NCBI GenBank assembly: GCA_902616615.1
Contig: CACMTN010000001.1
Span: 84,521-148,520, forward strand
Reading direction: 5' to 3'
Source: an uncultured SAR116 cluster alpha proteobacterium
Lineage (GTDB): Bacteria; Pseudomonadota; Alphaproteobacteria; Puniceispirillales; Marisalimonadaceae
DNA: 64,000 bases
The notes under the pieces were generated by a model, which did not search any database, had not been told where the DNA came from, and saw only the letters and a list, made by a program, of their open reading frames with translations. Shown piece after piece: positions 31,900-40,768 of the stretch. Made by a program: the position numbers and the translations under genes. Position 1 is the first letter of the stretch. Each line of letters begins with the position of its first letter.

Positions 31900-32301
31900 A
31901 TGAACTTAAAAGGTGGATGTTACTGTGGTGAAATACGATACGAATCCAAAGGAGAAGTTCAAGCCTCAATACAATGTCATTGTAGAGAATGCCAATATAT
32001 AACTGGTGGCAATCCTAATGTTATTATGATAATGCCACTAGAAGGATTTAAATTTATTAGCGGAAAACCTAGAGAGTTTAAAAGAAGTGATCTGGAAAAT
32101 GCTGTGACTAGACTTTTTTGTCAAAAATGTGGAACAGCAATTGGAACAAGAAATCCAATGAGACCAGAATCAATAATTTTGAAAGTAGGTACGTTTGATG
32201 ACCCATCGATTTTTGATCCTAAAATAGCAATTTTTACAATTGATAAACAAAAATTTCATCATATAGATGATAATTTAAAATGTTTTGATAAAAGGCCTTA
32301 A
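31900..32301 (+). CDS. GFA/CENP-V family zinc protein
   Basis: 133 residues. The GFA signature is clear: GGCYCGEIRY at the N-terminus, CHCRECQ in the middle and FCQKCGTAIG for the structural zinc. Named family members include S-(hydroxymethyl)glutathione synthase, but most members have no known substrate, so only the family is claimed. The ribosome site AGGAGG precedes the ATG. It precedes the glycosyltransferase gene by 14 bp. Confidence 0.88.
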   Translation: MNLKGGCYCGEIRYESKGEVQASIQCHCRECQYITGGNPNVIMIMPLEGFKFISGKPREFKRSDLENAVTRLFCQKCGTAIGTRNPMRPESIILKVGTFDDPSIFDPKIAIFTIDKQKFHHIDDNLKCFDKRP

Positions 32302-32315
32302 AACAAAAATTGTTA

Positions 32316-33185
32316 ATGTCAAATTTTCTAGATACTTCAGATATATCTGTTGTAATACCCACATATAATAGATGTAAATTGCTAAATAGAGCTATAAGTT
32401 CTGTGTTAAACCAAACTATTAGTGTCAGAGAAATTATTATTGTCGATAATGGTTCGACAGATAACACGCTTGAAATGATTTCGTCGTTATATCCTGAAAT
32501 AACATATATTTATGAAAAGAGAAAAGGGGTAAGTATAGCTAGAAACATAGGAATTAAGAATTGTCAGTCGACATGGATTGCTTTTTTAGATTCTGATGAT
32601 GCCTGGGAACCGCAAAAACTAGAAAAACAACTTTTTTTTACAAATAATATAAATAAAAAATATAGACTTATTCATACTAATGAAATTTGGTTTAAACATA
32701 ATAAATTTCAAAATCAATTAAAGAAACATGAAAAATCTGGTGGAGATATTTTTAAAAAATCTCTTAAACTTTGCTGCATATCACCAAGTAGCGTTTTTAT
32801 TAAAAAAGAAATCTTTGATGATTATGGTTATTTTGATGAAGATCTAGAAGTTTGTGAAGATTATGATATGTGGATAAGAATAACATCAAAAGAAGAGGTT
32901 GGTTTTCTAGATAATCCATTAGTAATAAAATATGGAGGACATGAAGACCAACTCTCAAAAAAATATTGGGGAATGGATAGATTTAGAATCAAATCTTTAG
33001 AAAAAAATTTAAATAATAATTGGTTTACAGCAGAGCAAAAAAAAAGTGTTCTCAATATTTTAATAAAAAAATTGTCTATTATATCAAATGGAGCAAAAAA
33101 AAGAGATAATGAAGAAATATATAAAAAATATTTGGATAAATTGAATTACTGGTCTTTGGAATTAAATAAATATAAAAATGAATAA
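32316..33185 (+). CDS. Family 2 glycosyltransferase
   Basis: 289 residues from ATG 32316. GT-A fold features are VVIPTYNRCKLLNRAI, the nucleotide-binding DNGSTDN and the metal-binding DSDDAW, with the acceptor-side acidic DEDLEVCEDYDMWIRI. Substrate unknown. It is the first of four tightly spaced genes (overlap of 8 bp with the nucleosidase), suggesting that it and the following enzymes act in one process. Confidence 0.88.
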   Translation: MSNFLDTSDISVVIPTYNRCKLLNRAISSVLNQTISVREIIIVDNGSTDNTLEMISSLYPEITYIYEKRKGVSIARNIGIKNCQSTWIAFLDSDDAWEPQKLEKQLFFTNNINKKYRLIHTNEIWFKHNKFQNQLKKHEKSGGDIFKKSLKLCCISPSSVFIKKEIFDDYGYFDEDLEVCEDYDMWIRITSKEEVGFLDNPLVIKYGGHEDQLSKKYWGMDRFRIKSLEKNLNNNWFTAEQKKSVLNILIKKLSIISNGAKKRDNEEIYKKYLDKLNYWSLELNKYKNE

Positions 33186-34029
33186 TCTTAAAATAAAAAA
33201 AACTTCTATTAGATGGGTAGTAGCTTTAAAGGAAGAGGCTCAAATAATTTTAGAATATTTTAAATTAAAAGCAGTTGATGAAAAAACCATTTACCCAATT
33301 TATAAAAACGAAGAAGAGACACATTGGTTAATTATATCTGGTATTGGCCGAAGTAATGCATCAGCTTCAACAGCTTACCTTTACTTGTATAGTAAAGCAT
33401 CAAAATGTACATCATGGATTAATGTAGGAATTGTAGGATCAGATAAGGGTAATTATGGAGATTTGTTTTTAGTGGATAAAATTTCAACAGATCAAGGGAA
33501 AAAAAGCACATATCCATCAACAATGCCAAAGACATCTTTGCCAAAGATGCATTTATATACCTCTGATATTCCTATAACAGATTATTCAACTCATGAATTG
33601 ATTGACATGGAAGGAAGTGCTTTTTTTGATATTGCCAGTAAGTTAACTTCCAAAGAATTTATTTGTTTGATAAAGGTAATATCTGACGGCCCAAAAAATA
33701 GTATTAAAGAAATAACTAAGTCAAAAATAAGTAATTTAATAAAAGATAACCTAACGAAGATTATTGATGTGGTTTCATATTACGAGAGACTATCAGAGGA
33801 AGAATTTCAAATAAAAGAAAAACCTAAATTATTTTATGACATCACTTCGAAATGGCATTTTACAGCAACACAATCTTATAAACTTGAAACGTTATTAAGG
33901 CGCGTTGAAGTTTTTTGTAATAAAAGAGATTTAAAAGAAATAATTAAAAGTTGTGAAACGTCTAATTCTGTTATTAATGTTTTAAATTCGAAGATTAAAA
34001 AAAATATAGTCAATTGGAGTAAATTTTGA
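33178..34029 (+). CDS. MTA/SAH-nucleosidase-like purine phosphorylase family protein
   Basis: 283 residues. The nucleoside phosphorylase fold is visible in VVALKEEAQII, ISGIGRSNASAST and WINVGIVGSDKG, and in the purine/ribose site LIDMEGSAFFDIA followed by IKVISDGP. A C-terminal helical extension of about 80 residues (after 210) is not part of the core enzyme. It probably cleaves a nucleoside such as methylthioadenosine, S-adenosylhomocysteine or 5'-deoxyadenosine. Its 4-bp overlap with the SPL-like radical SAM gene makes removal of 5'-deoxyadenosine an attractive guess. Confidence 0.8.
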   Translation: MNNLKIKKTSIRWVVALKEEAQIILEYFKLKAVDEKTIYPIYKNEEETHWLIISGIGRSNASASTAYLYLYSKASKCTSWINVGIVGSDKGNYGDLFLVDKISTDQGKKSTYPSTMPKTSLPKMHLYTSDIPITDYSTHELIDMEGSAFFDIASKLTSKEFICLIKVISDGPKNSIKEITKSKISNLIKDNLTKIIDVVSYYERLSEEEFQIKEKPKLFYDITSKWHFTATQSYKLETLLRRVEVFCNKRDLKEIIKSCETSNSVINVLNSKIKKNIVNWSKF

Positions 34030-35018
34030 TTGAAACAATATACGTTGAAAAAGCAATTAAAAACCATCCAAGAACGAAATTAATTTTAGAGAAATTTAAA
34101 AAATCTAGAATAATATCAATAAATAAATATGGAGAAATATTTAATAAAAGAAATCAAAATTTTAGAATTCAAAAAACTAATCCTTGTCTAATCCTTGCTT
34201 ACAAAAAAGATAGTTTTGTATTGCCAGCACCCAAAGGATTTGGGATAGGCTCATCAAATAACTTTTATTTTTCACACATGTATAATTGTATTTATGATTG
34301 TAGATACTGCTTTCTACAAGGAATGTATTCATCAGCTAATTATGTGGTTTTTGTTAATTTTGAAGATTTTGATAATGCTATTAAAAAGACAATAAAAAAT
34401 AATAATGGTTCAAAAATAACTTTTTTTTCTGGTTATGATTGTGATTCACTGGCATTGGAAAATGTTACAGGATTTGCAAAACACATTTTATCATTTTTTA
34501 AAACATACTCGCAAATTGAAATAGAATTTAGAACAAAAAGTATTCAAAAAGAACCATTTTTGTCAATGAAACCAATGCAAAATGTTATTTTAGCATATAG
34601 CTTAATGCCAGAATTAATGTCAAATTCTTTAGATAATAAGGCACCTTCTATTTCAAAACGTATCCGAGTGATTTCTGAATTAGCCTCAAAAGGGTGGAAA
34701 ATAGGTTTGAGATTTGATCCATTGATATTTGGCCAAAATTGGAAAGAATTGTACCGAGAACTTTTAGAAAATATTTTCAAAAATATAACACCTAATAATT
34801 TACATTCCGTAAGCTTTGGATCATTAAGGTTTCCAAAAAAAATGTTTAAAAATATTTTTAAACTTTATCCAAAAGAACCTCTATTTACTAGTCCCTTTTC
34901 TCTTAACAACAAAATGATATCATATGACATTGAAATAGAGGAAGAAATGACTTCATTTTGTAAAAACTTATCATTAAAGTATATTAATGAAGATCAAATA
35001 TTTAAATGTTCTATCTAA
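34026..35018 (+). CDS. Spore photoproduct lyase-like radical SAM protein
   Basis: 330 residues from TTG 34026, overlapping the nucleosidase stop. The radical-SAM cluster motif C-x3-C-x2-C is Cys88, Cys92, Cys95 in YNCIYDCRYC, followed by FLQG as in SPL. A cysteine at 139 (GYDCDSL) lies close to the conserved hydrogen-donor cysteine of SPL (about 140/141). Later landmarks IGLRFDPLIFGQNWKELY and VSFGSLRFPKKM also match SPL. True SPL repairs the 5-thyminyl-dihydrothymine UV lesion in spores; in a non-sporulating bacterium the substrate is unproven. Confidence 0.82.
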   Translation: MIETIYVEKAIKNHPRTKLILEKFKKSRIISINKYGEIFNKRNQNFRIQKTNPCLILAYKKDSFVLPAPKGFGIGSSNNFYFSHMYNCIYDCRYCFLQGMYSSANYVVFVNFEDFDNAIKKTIKNNNGSKITFFSGYDCDSLALENVTGFAKHILSFFKTYSQIEIEFRTKSIQKEPFLSMKPMQNVILAYSLMPELMSNSLDNKAPSISKRIRVISELASKGWKIGLRFDPLIFGQNWKELYRELLENIFKNITPNNLHSVSFGSLRFPKKMFKNIFKLYPKEPLFTSPFSLNNKMISYDIEIEEEMTSFCKNLSLKYINEDQIFKCSI

Positions 35019-35036
35019 ATTTATTGGTAAATATTT

Positions 35037-35741
35037 ATGAAAGATAAATGTATTTTGATTACAGGAAGTTCAAGTGGAATAGGTTATGAAATTACCTCAA
35101 AACTTCTTGATTTAGGAGCAAAGGTAATTGGAATTGCCAGAAATTATGACAGAAGTAAATTAGAAAATAAGAATTATATTACATACAAATGTGATGTAAG
35201 TGCTCGTAAAAAATTAGAATTACTTTTAAAGCAAATTTTAAAAAGTCACCCAGAAATTAATTGTCTCATAAGTAATGCTGGATATGGTGATTTTGGTCCT
35301 CTTGAAAATTTTTCTACATTAAATATCGAAAACTTTGTGTCTACAAACTTAACATCACATATAGTCATAACAAAACTTTTATTACCTCATTTTAAAAAAA
35401 TTAAAATGGGAGACATCATTTATATTGGATCTGAAGCCGGACTATTAGGTGCAAAGAATGGAACTCTTTATTGCGCAGCAAAGTTTGGGTTAAGAGGTTT
35501 TTCTGAAGCTTTGAGTAAAGATGTTGCAAGAAAAAATATAAGAGTAAGTATAATAAATCCAGGTATGGTTAGAACTAGTTTTTTTGAAAATTTAAATTTT
35601 GAGCCAGGAAATAATGAAGAAAACACTATTAACATAAAAGATATATCTTCAACTATAGCTTATATCCTAAATCTTAGTAGAAATACTATTGTAGATGAAA
35701 TTAATCTTTCACCTTCAAAGAAGGTAATTAAATTCAAATGA
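35037..35741 (+). CDS. Short-chain dehydrogenase/reductase
   Basis: 234 residues. Rossmann motif TGSSSGIGYE at the N-terminus, NAGYGDF, catalytic Ser in YIGSEAGLLG and Y-x3-K in YCAAKFG; a classical SDR with the coenzyme-specificity region RNYDRSK suggesting NADP. It begins 18 bp after the SPL-like gene and ends that four-gene run. Substrate unknown. Confidence 0.88.
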   Translation: MKDKCILITGSSSGIGYEITSKLLDLGAKVIGIARNYDRSKLENKNYITYKCDVSARKKLELLLKQILKSHPEINCLISNAGYGDFGPLENFSTLNIENFVSTNLTSHIVITKLLLPHFKKIKMGDIIYIGSEAGLLGAKNGTLYCAAKFGLRGFSEALSKDVARKNIRVSIINPGMVRTSFFENLNFEPGNNEENTINIKDISSTIAYILNLSRNTIVDEINLSPSKKVIKFK

Positions 35742-35742
35742 C

Positions 35743-36264
35743 TTAATCAATAATAGTAACTGCACGTCTATTTTTAGACCAAGCCATTGTATTTGATCCA
35801 ACTACAGCTGGCTTCTCTTTTCCATAAGAAATAACCTTAATCCTATCAGGGTCAATTCCTTGAATAACTAAGTAGTCTCTCACTGCTGTAGCTCTTTGCT
35901 CACCTAAAGCTAAGTTATACTCTCTAGTGCCACGTTCATCACAATGACCTTCGACTATAAAATTAAGATCTGTGTTAGCTCTTAAAAACCTTGATTGTGC
36001 ATCAAGAAGTATTTTTGCGCTGGTGTCTAATTTTGCAGAGTCATAGTCAAATAATACTCTATCACCTACAGCAATTAGTTTGTCTGCAGCAGTTTGTTTT
36101 GCAGCAGCAAAAAGGCTTTTCTTTTTATCAACAGAGCTTGAAGCTGAAGTATTACCTGATGCTGATGAAGATGTATCACTTACTACCTTTTGCGATGCAG
36201 TCTCACATGCTGAAAGTAATAAAATTGAAGAAATAGCTGTTGCCATTAAAGTTTTATTTTTCAT
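35743..36264 (-). CDS. pal: Peptidoglycan-associated lipoprotein Pal
   Basis: 173 residues, outer-membrane lipoprotein that binds peptidoglycan in the Tol-Pal system. Lipobox LLSAC, a Ser-rich linker, then the OmpA C-terminal domain (about 65-173) with VLFDYDSAKLD, the diaminopimelate-binding VEGHCDERGTREYNLALGEQRA and the final WSKNRRAVTI. Usually pal follows tolB; here it stands apart, next to a small gene that overlaps its start by 11 bp. Confidence 0.95.
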   Translation of the reverse strand: MKNKTLMATAISSILLLSACETASQKVVSDTSSSASGNTSASSSVDKKKSLFAAAKQTAADKLIAVGDRVLFDYDSAKLDTSAKILLDAQSRFLRANTDLNFIVEGHCDERGTREYNLALGEQRATAVRDYLVIQGIDPDRIKVISYGKEKPAVVGSNTMAWSKNRRAVTIID

Positions 36265-36535
36265 TTGATTTTCCTATAATATACCCATTTTTTATTATTT
36301 TAGTAAACAATCTAGAAACAGAGTTTTTTGGCTGTTCACAATGTTTTGCTTCAGTAACGAATCTATCATTTATGGCATGTTCACTTAAAAAAATTTCTTC
36401 AGAATTCTCAGATTTTAATTTATAGTGAAGTATTCCATTCAAAAATTTTTTTCCAGTTATAGAATAAACTATATCTAAATTATCTTTTCTAAAAATTTTA
36501 GTATTTAATTCAATTTCGGCCATTTCCATACCCAA
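36254..36535 (-). CDS. Small hypothetical protein upstream of pal
   Basis: 93 residues, cytoplasmic, beta-rich at the start (IELNTKIFRKDNLDIVYSITG) and basic. Not recognised. The stop lies 11 bp inside pal, so it is likely translated with it. The start could be TTG 36535, ATG 36529 or ATG 36523; none has a strong ribosome site. Confidence 0.5.
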   Translation of the reverse strand: MGMEMAEIELNTKIFRKDNLDIVYSITGKKFLNGILHYKLKSENSEEIFLSEHAINDRFVTEAKHCEQPKNSVSRLFTKIIKNGYIIGKSNEK

Positions 36536-36632
36536 TTATTGAAATAAAAATATAAACCATTTTTTTAGGGGTCGGCCACCTATCTAAACGGACAAGCATA
36601 AATATTTTTTTTAATTAGTCAATTCCTAATGT

Positions 36633-36647
36633 TTCACGAAACGTGAA
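36633..36647. promoter_or_regulatory. Palindrome TTCACG-AAA-CGTGAA in the regulator promoter region
   Basis: A perfect 6-bp inverted repeat with 3-bp spacer in the 283-bp gap before the HTH regulator (36819). The flanks TGTTTCACG and CGTGAATACA resemble two parS half-sites spread by three bases. It could be the operator of the adjacent regulator. Confidence 0.4.
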
Positions 36648-36818
36648 TACACTATCTTAATTTATTATTAAATTTTAAATCTATATTTAATAGTGAGCTA
36701 GGTAATTTTTCTACTACTAAGACTAATTTCACTTTATTAACATGATAATTAATACCATATAGATCTTTTTTAGTGTTTGTTTTAATCTATAAATTCCTGG
36801 TTAGTTGAGGAACGTCAT

Positions 36819-37295
36819 TTGAAAAATCAAATGGAAAATTTTTTGCTTCAAAACTTTGTTAATATTTGGCATCATTTTTTATCATTCGAAATTAATAGAT
36901 CAAAATATGCAGTTGAAAATTTTGGGAGTGCAAATGCATATTTGATCTTTCAGGTTATAGCTTGGCATCATATTTTAGTAATGATGGATGAAGCTGAAGC
37001 TCAAATAAGAGATGAAGCTGTAGAATTGTGGTTTAAATTAACAAGATCTGGATTTAAATCACGCACCGTTTTAACCTATAGTCTTATATCATCTTTGACC
37101 TCTTTAAGTATAGAAACAGTTAGAAGACAAGTTAAAAAATTAGAAAAAAATAATTGGGTATCTTATTCAAAAAAAGAAGGCGTTAAATTTAGTCCAAGCC
37201 AAGAAAATAATAAGTTTCTAGCAAATGATTTTAATGTTAAAGAAGTTAAAGATTTAGGTCGTTTTCTTGATGTAATTGAAAAACAAAAAAGTTAA
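36819..37295 (+). CDS. Winged-helix transcriptional regulator
   Basis: 158 residues from TTG 36819, preceded by GAGG at a fitting distance (ATG 36831 is the alternative). After an N-terminal helical part (FVNIWHHFLSFEINRSKY, FQVIAWHHILVMM) comes a winged-helix with SSLTSLSIETVRRQVKKLEKNNWVSY. The HTH and wing order fits MarR/GntR-type regulators; family not certain. It lies 17 bp before an SDR gene it may control. The palindrome at 36633-36647 is a candidate site. Confidence 0.65.
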   Translation: MKNQMENFLLQNFVNIWHHFLSFEINRSKYAVENFGSANAYLIFQVIAWHHILVMMDEAEAQIRDEAVELWFKLTRSGFKSRTVLTYSLISSLTSLSIETVRRQVKKLEKNNWVSYSKKEGVKFSPSQENNKFLANDFNVKEVKDLGRFLDVIEKQKS

Positions 37296-37312
37296 GTAAT
37301 TAGGATTTAATT

Positions 37313-38071
37313 TTGAAAATAGAAAATAGAGTTATTGTTATTACTGGTGGATCTGGAGGGATAGGTCAAGCTTTAGCCAATAGTTTTGTATATGAAAATG
37401 CAAAAGTAATCGTACTCCTTGATATAAATTTTGATAATTTTGAGCCAAAAAACAATAAGATAATTTCTAAAATTTGTGATGTAACAAACGAAAAAAATTT
37501 AAATAGAATAATTGACGAAATTAGTGATGAATTTGGTCTTATCGATATTTTCTGCTCTAACGCTGGAATACTAAGTTTAGGTAATGAACAGACATCTATG
37601 GAAGATTGGAATAAAAACTGGTATTTGCATGTAATGTCTCATGTTTTTGCAGCAAGAAAACTTATACCTAAAATGTTAAAAAGAGGTAGTGGATATTTTG
37701 TAAACACATCTTCTGCAGCAGGCTTACTGAGCCATATTGATTCAGTCACATATTCAACTACTAAACATGCTGCTATTGGCTTTGCTGAGTGGATTGCCAT
37801 TACCTACGGAAAGCAAGGGATAGGTGTTTCAATATTATGTCCACAAGCCGTAGAAACAGCTATGACAAAAGGTAGAGAAAACGAAGTTTCTGCACTGGAT
37901 GGAATGATGAAACCTGAGCAGGTAGCTTTAGATGTTATAAAAGCTATTAAAGAAGAAACTTTCCTAATTTCACCTCATAACCAGGTATTAGGTTACTTCC
38001 AAAACAAAGCTAACAATTATTCTCGATGGATTGGAGGTATGCAAAAATTAAGGCAGAAGCTGAAGTCTTAA
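37313..38071 (+). CDS. Short-chain dehydrogenase/reductase
   Basis: 252 residues from TTG 37313. Classical SDR motifs are TGGSGGIGQAL, NAGILSLG, NTSSAAGLL (catalytic Ser) and Y-x3-K in YSTTKHAA. LLDINFDNF after the second strand has the Asp that favours NAD. It continues ILCPQAVETAMTKG. Substrate unknown; convergent with the tartrate dehydrogenase-family gene (3-bp gap). Confidence 0.88.
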   Translation: MKIENRVIVITGGSGGIGQALANSFVYENAKVIVLLDINFDNFEPKNNKIISKICDVTNEKNLNRIIDEISDEFGLIDIFCSNAGILSLGNEQTSMEDWNKNWYLHVMSHVFAARKLIPKMLKRGSGYFVNTSSAAGLLSHIDSVTYSTTKHAAIGFAEWIAITYGKQGIGVSILCPQAVETAMTKGRENEVSALDGMMKPEQVALDVIKAIKEETFLISPHNQVLGYFQNKANNYSRWIGGMQKLRQKLKS

Positions 38072-38074
38072 ATT

Positions 38075-39145
38075 TTAAAGTGCATCTGCTATTGCCGATC
38101 CGCAACTAATAGTGCTTGCTTTTCCACCTAGATCTCCAGTTCTATATTCTTCTTTTTCTAAAACTTCCTCTATTGCTCTAACAATATTTATTGATGCTTC
38201 CTTAAATCCTAAATGTTCAAGCATCATAGCACCTGCCCAAATTTGACCAATAGGGTTGGCAATTCCTTTTCCAGCAATATCTGGTGCAGATCCATGTACT
38301 GGCTCAAATAAAGATGGAAATTTTTTTTCAGGGTTAATATTACCAGATGGAGCAATACCAATTGTTCCAGTACATGCAGGTCCCAAATCTGATAAAATAT
38401 CACCAAACAAATTTGAAGCTACTACAACATTAAATTTGTCAGGGTTGAGTACAAAATGTGCACAAAGTATATCAATATGATATTTATCCCATTTAACATC
38501 TGAATATTGTTTGGCCATTTCTTCTACCCTTTCATCCCAATAGGGCATGGTTATAGAAATACCATTAGATTTTGTAGCAGATGTTAAATGTTTTTTTTCT
38601 GTTTTATTTGCTAATTCAAATGCAAATTTAAGAACTCGATCTACGCCCACTCGTGACATAATAGTCTCTTGCATCACAATTTCTCTTTCAGTATCTGGGA
38701 ACATTTTCCCACCTATAGAAGAGTACTCTCCTTCAGTATTCTCTCTAATAATATAAAAATCTACATCTCCTGGTTTCCGATTTACCAGAGGAGAGGGAAC
38801 ACCAGGCATTAACTTAACTGGTCTAAGATTTATATATTGATCAAACTCTCTTCTAAATTTTAATAAAGACCCCCATAATGAAATATGGTCAGGAATTTTA
38901 TCAGGCCAACCTACTGATCCAAAAAACAGAGCATCGTGCTCTCCAATTTGCTTCTTCCAGTCATCTGGCATCATTTGACCATGTTTTGAATAATATTTAT
39001 AAGAGCTAAAATCAAAATGATCAAAATATAGATTAATACCATATTTGTTTGAAACTACATTCAATACTTTTAGAGCTTCAGGCATAACCTCAGTCCCAAT
39101 GCCATCACCAGGTATTACAGCAATATTATATTTGTTTTTTTGCAT
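38075..39145 (-). CDS. Tartrate/D-malate dehydrogenase family protein
   Basis: 356 residues of the isocitrate/isopropylmalate dehydrogenase family. IPGDGIGTEV, the substrate-site arginine region LLKFRREFDQYINLRP, ENTEGEYSSIGG, the metal-site Asp in FGDILSDLGP and the coenzyme loop EPVHGSAPDIAGKGIANP all fit. Features such as GGKMFP and the length place it with tartrate dehydrogenase / D-malate dehydrogenase (TtuC/DmlA) rather than LeuB. It would oxidise and decarboxylate D-malate or tartrate with NAD. It is 9 bp from the NIPSNAP gene. Confidence 0.85.
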   Translation of the reverse strand: MQKNKYNIAVIPGDGIGTEVMPEALKVLNVVSNKYGINLYFDHFDFSSYKYYSKHGQMMPDDWKKQIGEHDALFFGSVGWPDKIPDHISLWGSLLKFRREFDQYINLRPVKLMPGVPSPLVNRKPGDVDFYIIRENTEGEYSSIGGKMFPDTEREIVMQETIMSRVGVDRVLKFAFELANKTEKKHLTSATKSNGISITMPYWDERVEEMAKQYSDVKWDKYHIDILCAHFVLNPDKFNVVVASNLFGDILSDLGPACTGTIGIAPSGNINPEKKFPSLFEPVHGSAPDIAGKGIANPIGQIWAGAMMLEHLGFKEASINIVRAIEEVLEKEEYRTGDLGGKASTISCGSAIADAL

Positions 39146-39154
39146 TATATTTTC

Positions 39155-39481
39155 CTAAGCAGTTTCATAAGGTGTCCATGGAGCAGCTGTCATTAATTTA
39201 TTTTCTTGTGTTAAAACAAGTGGTCTAAATTCAGTGGCAAATTTTATAAAATTCTTATCACTATATATGGTTTTCCACAATTCTCTTCTACTATTATCAT
39301 CTTGGAATTGCCAAATATGGATTATTTGATTTAATGCACCCACATCACCAATATAATATTGTATAATATTATCTTTATATTTTTTTAAAGCTGGCCAACC
39401 TAAATCCTCATAAATTTTTATAGCTGCTGATAATTTACCAACATGTAGTGTGTAAGTTCTTAATTCAAAAATTTTCAACAT
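39155..39481 (-). CDS. NIPSNAP family protein
   Basis: 108 residues with the ferredoxin-like NIPSNAP pattern: LKIFELRTYTLHVGK, an IYEDLGWPALKK helix, IIHIWQFQDDNSRRELW and a C-terminal LMTAAPWTP. GGAGG lies immediately before this ATG, so the ATG at 39481 or the TTG directly after it is the start. Members are dimeric alpha/beta-barrel proteins without a settled enzymatic role, often next to dehydrogenases as here. Confidence 0.8.
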   Translation of the reverse strand: MLKIFELRTYTLHVGKLSAAIKIYEDLGWPALKKYKDNIIQYYIGDVGALNQIIHIWQFQDDNSRRELWKTIYSDKNFIKFATEFRPLVLTQENKLMTAAPWTPYETA

Positions 39482-39576
39482 TTCCTCCAATTTAAAATAA
39501 ACCTTATTCCAACGGCATTATTGAGTTTTATAATATTTTATTTAATAATGTATATTAGAAACAATAGGAAGATTTA

Positions 39577-40716
39577 ATGGAAATTTTAGAAATTAAAGAT
39601 TTAGAAACGTTAGCAAAAAAGCGTGTTCCAAAAATGTTTTTTGACTATGTAAATTCTGGTTCATGGACTGAAACAACATACAATGAGAATGTTTCTGACT
39701 TTCAAAAGATTAAGCTTAGGCAAAGGGTTGCAATTGATATGTCAAATAGAACTCTAGAAACCAAGATGATTAATCAACCGGTTTCAATGCCAGTTGCTAT
39801 TGCTCCAACAGGTTTGACAGGAATGCAAAGAGCAGATGGAGAAATATTAGCAGCACAAGCTGCAGAAGAATTTGGTATCCCTTACACTTTATCAACAATG
39901 AGTGTTTGTTCTATTGAAACAGTGGCTGAAAAAACAAAAAAACCATTTTGGTTTCAACTTTATGTTATGAAAGACAAAAAATTTATGGAACGTCTAATTG
40001 ATAGAGCAAAAGAAGCAAAATGTAGTGCTTTAGTTTTAACACTTGATTTACAACTTTTAGGCCAAAGGCACAAAGATTTAAGAAATGGATTATCAACTCC
40101 ACCCAAATTAATCCCCAAGCATATATATCAAGTATTAACTAGGCCCATGTGGTGTTTAAGAATGCTAACAACTAAAAATCATTTTTTTGGAAATATTGTT
40201 GGTCACGTTGAAGGAATAAAAGACGTAAGATCCTTAGGTTCTTGGATAAGCACTCAGTTTGACCAAAAACTTGATTGGAAGGAAGTAGATTGGATAAAGA
40301 AGAAATGGGGTGGTAAATTAATAATAAAAGGTATTTTAGATTCTGAAGATGCCCTCTTAGCCTCTAAAACAGGAGCTGATGCTATAATTGTTTCCAATCA
40401 TGGAGGAAGGCAACTGGATGGTGCATCATCTACTATAAATATTCTACCTGAAATAGTAGATAAGGTTGGTAAACTTGTTGAAGTTCATTTAGACGGTGGA
40501 ATTAGAACTGGTCAGGATGTTGTTAAAGCAATGTGTTTAGGTGCAAAAGGAACGTATATCGGTCGAGCATTTTTGTATGGTTTAGGAGCTCTTGGAAAAG
40601 AAGGTGTAACAAAAGCTCTTAATATCATTAAAAAAGAAGCAGATATGACAATGGCTTTATGTGGAAGAAGAGATGTTCATGATTTAAGTAGAGAAAATAT
40701 TTATAATCCAAAATAA
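39577..40716 (+). CDS. FMN-dependent alpha-hydroxy acid dehydrogenase (LldD-like)
   Basis: 379 residues. Flavoprotein that oxidises L-2-hydroxy acids such as lactate. FMN and substrate residues appear in order: FDYVNSGSWTE, APTGLTGMQRADGE, FWFQLYVMKD, LVLTLDLQLLGQR, then LIIKGILDSEDA (FMN Lys), VSNHGGRQLDG (catalytic His and Arg) and VHLDGGIRTGQDV. No membrane segment; possibly membrane-associated through the variable loop (about 180-235). The exact substrate cannot be read from sequence. Confidence 0.88.
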   Translation: MEILEIKDLETLAKKRVPKMFFDYVNSGSWTETTYNENVSDFQKIKLRQRVAIDMSNRTLETKMINQPVSMPVAIAPTGLTGMQRADGEILAAQAAEEFGIPYTLSTMSVCSIETVAEKTKKPFWFQLYVMKDKKFMERLIDRAKEAKCSALVLTLDLQLLGQRHKDLRNGLSTPPKLIPKHIYQVLTRPMWCLRMLTTKNHFFGNIVGHVEGIKDVRSLGSWISTQFDQKLDWKEVDWIKKKWGGKLIIKGILDSEDALLASKTGADAIIVSNHGGRQLDGASSTINILPEIVDKVGKLVEVHLDGGIRTGQDVVKAMCLGAKGTYIGRAFLYGLGALGKEGVTKALNIIKKEADMTMALCGRRDVHDLSRENIYNPK

Positions 40717-40768
40717 TTGCAATTAAAACTTATAATTTTGAATTTAGCTTGATTCTAATAATTATCAA

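Noticed and set aside
36633..36647. parS centromere site
   Set aside because: The half-sites resemble parS (TGTTTCACG / CGTGAA), but a 3-bp insert breaks the contiguous 16-bp palindrome and no parAB genes are near. It is kept only as a candidate operator.
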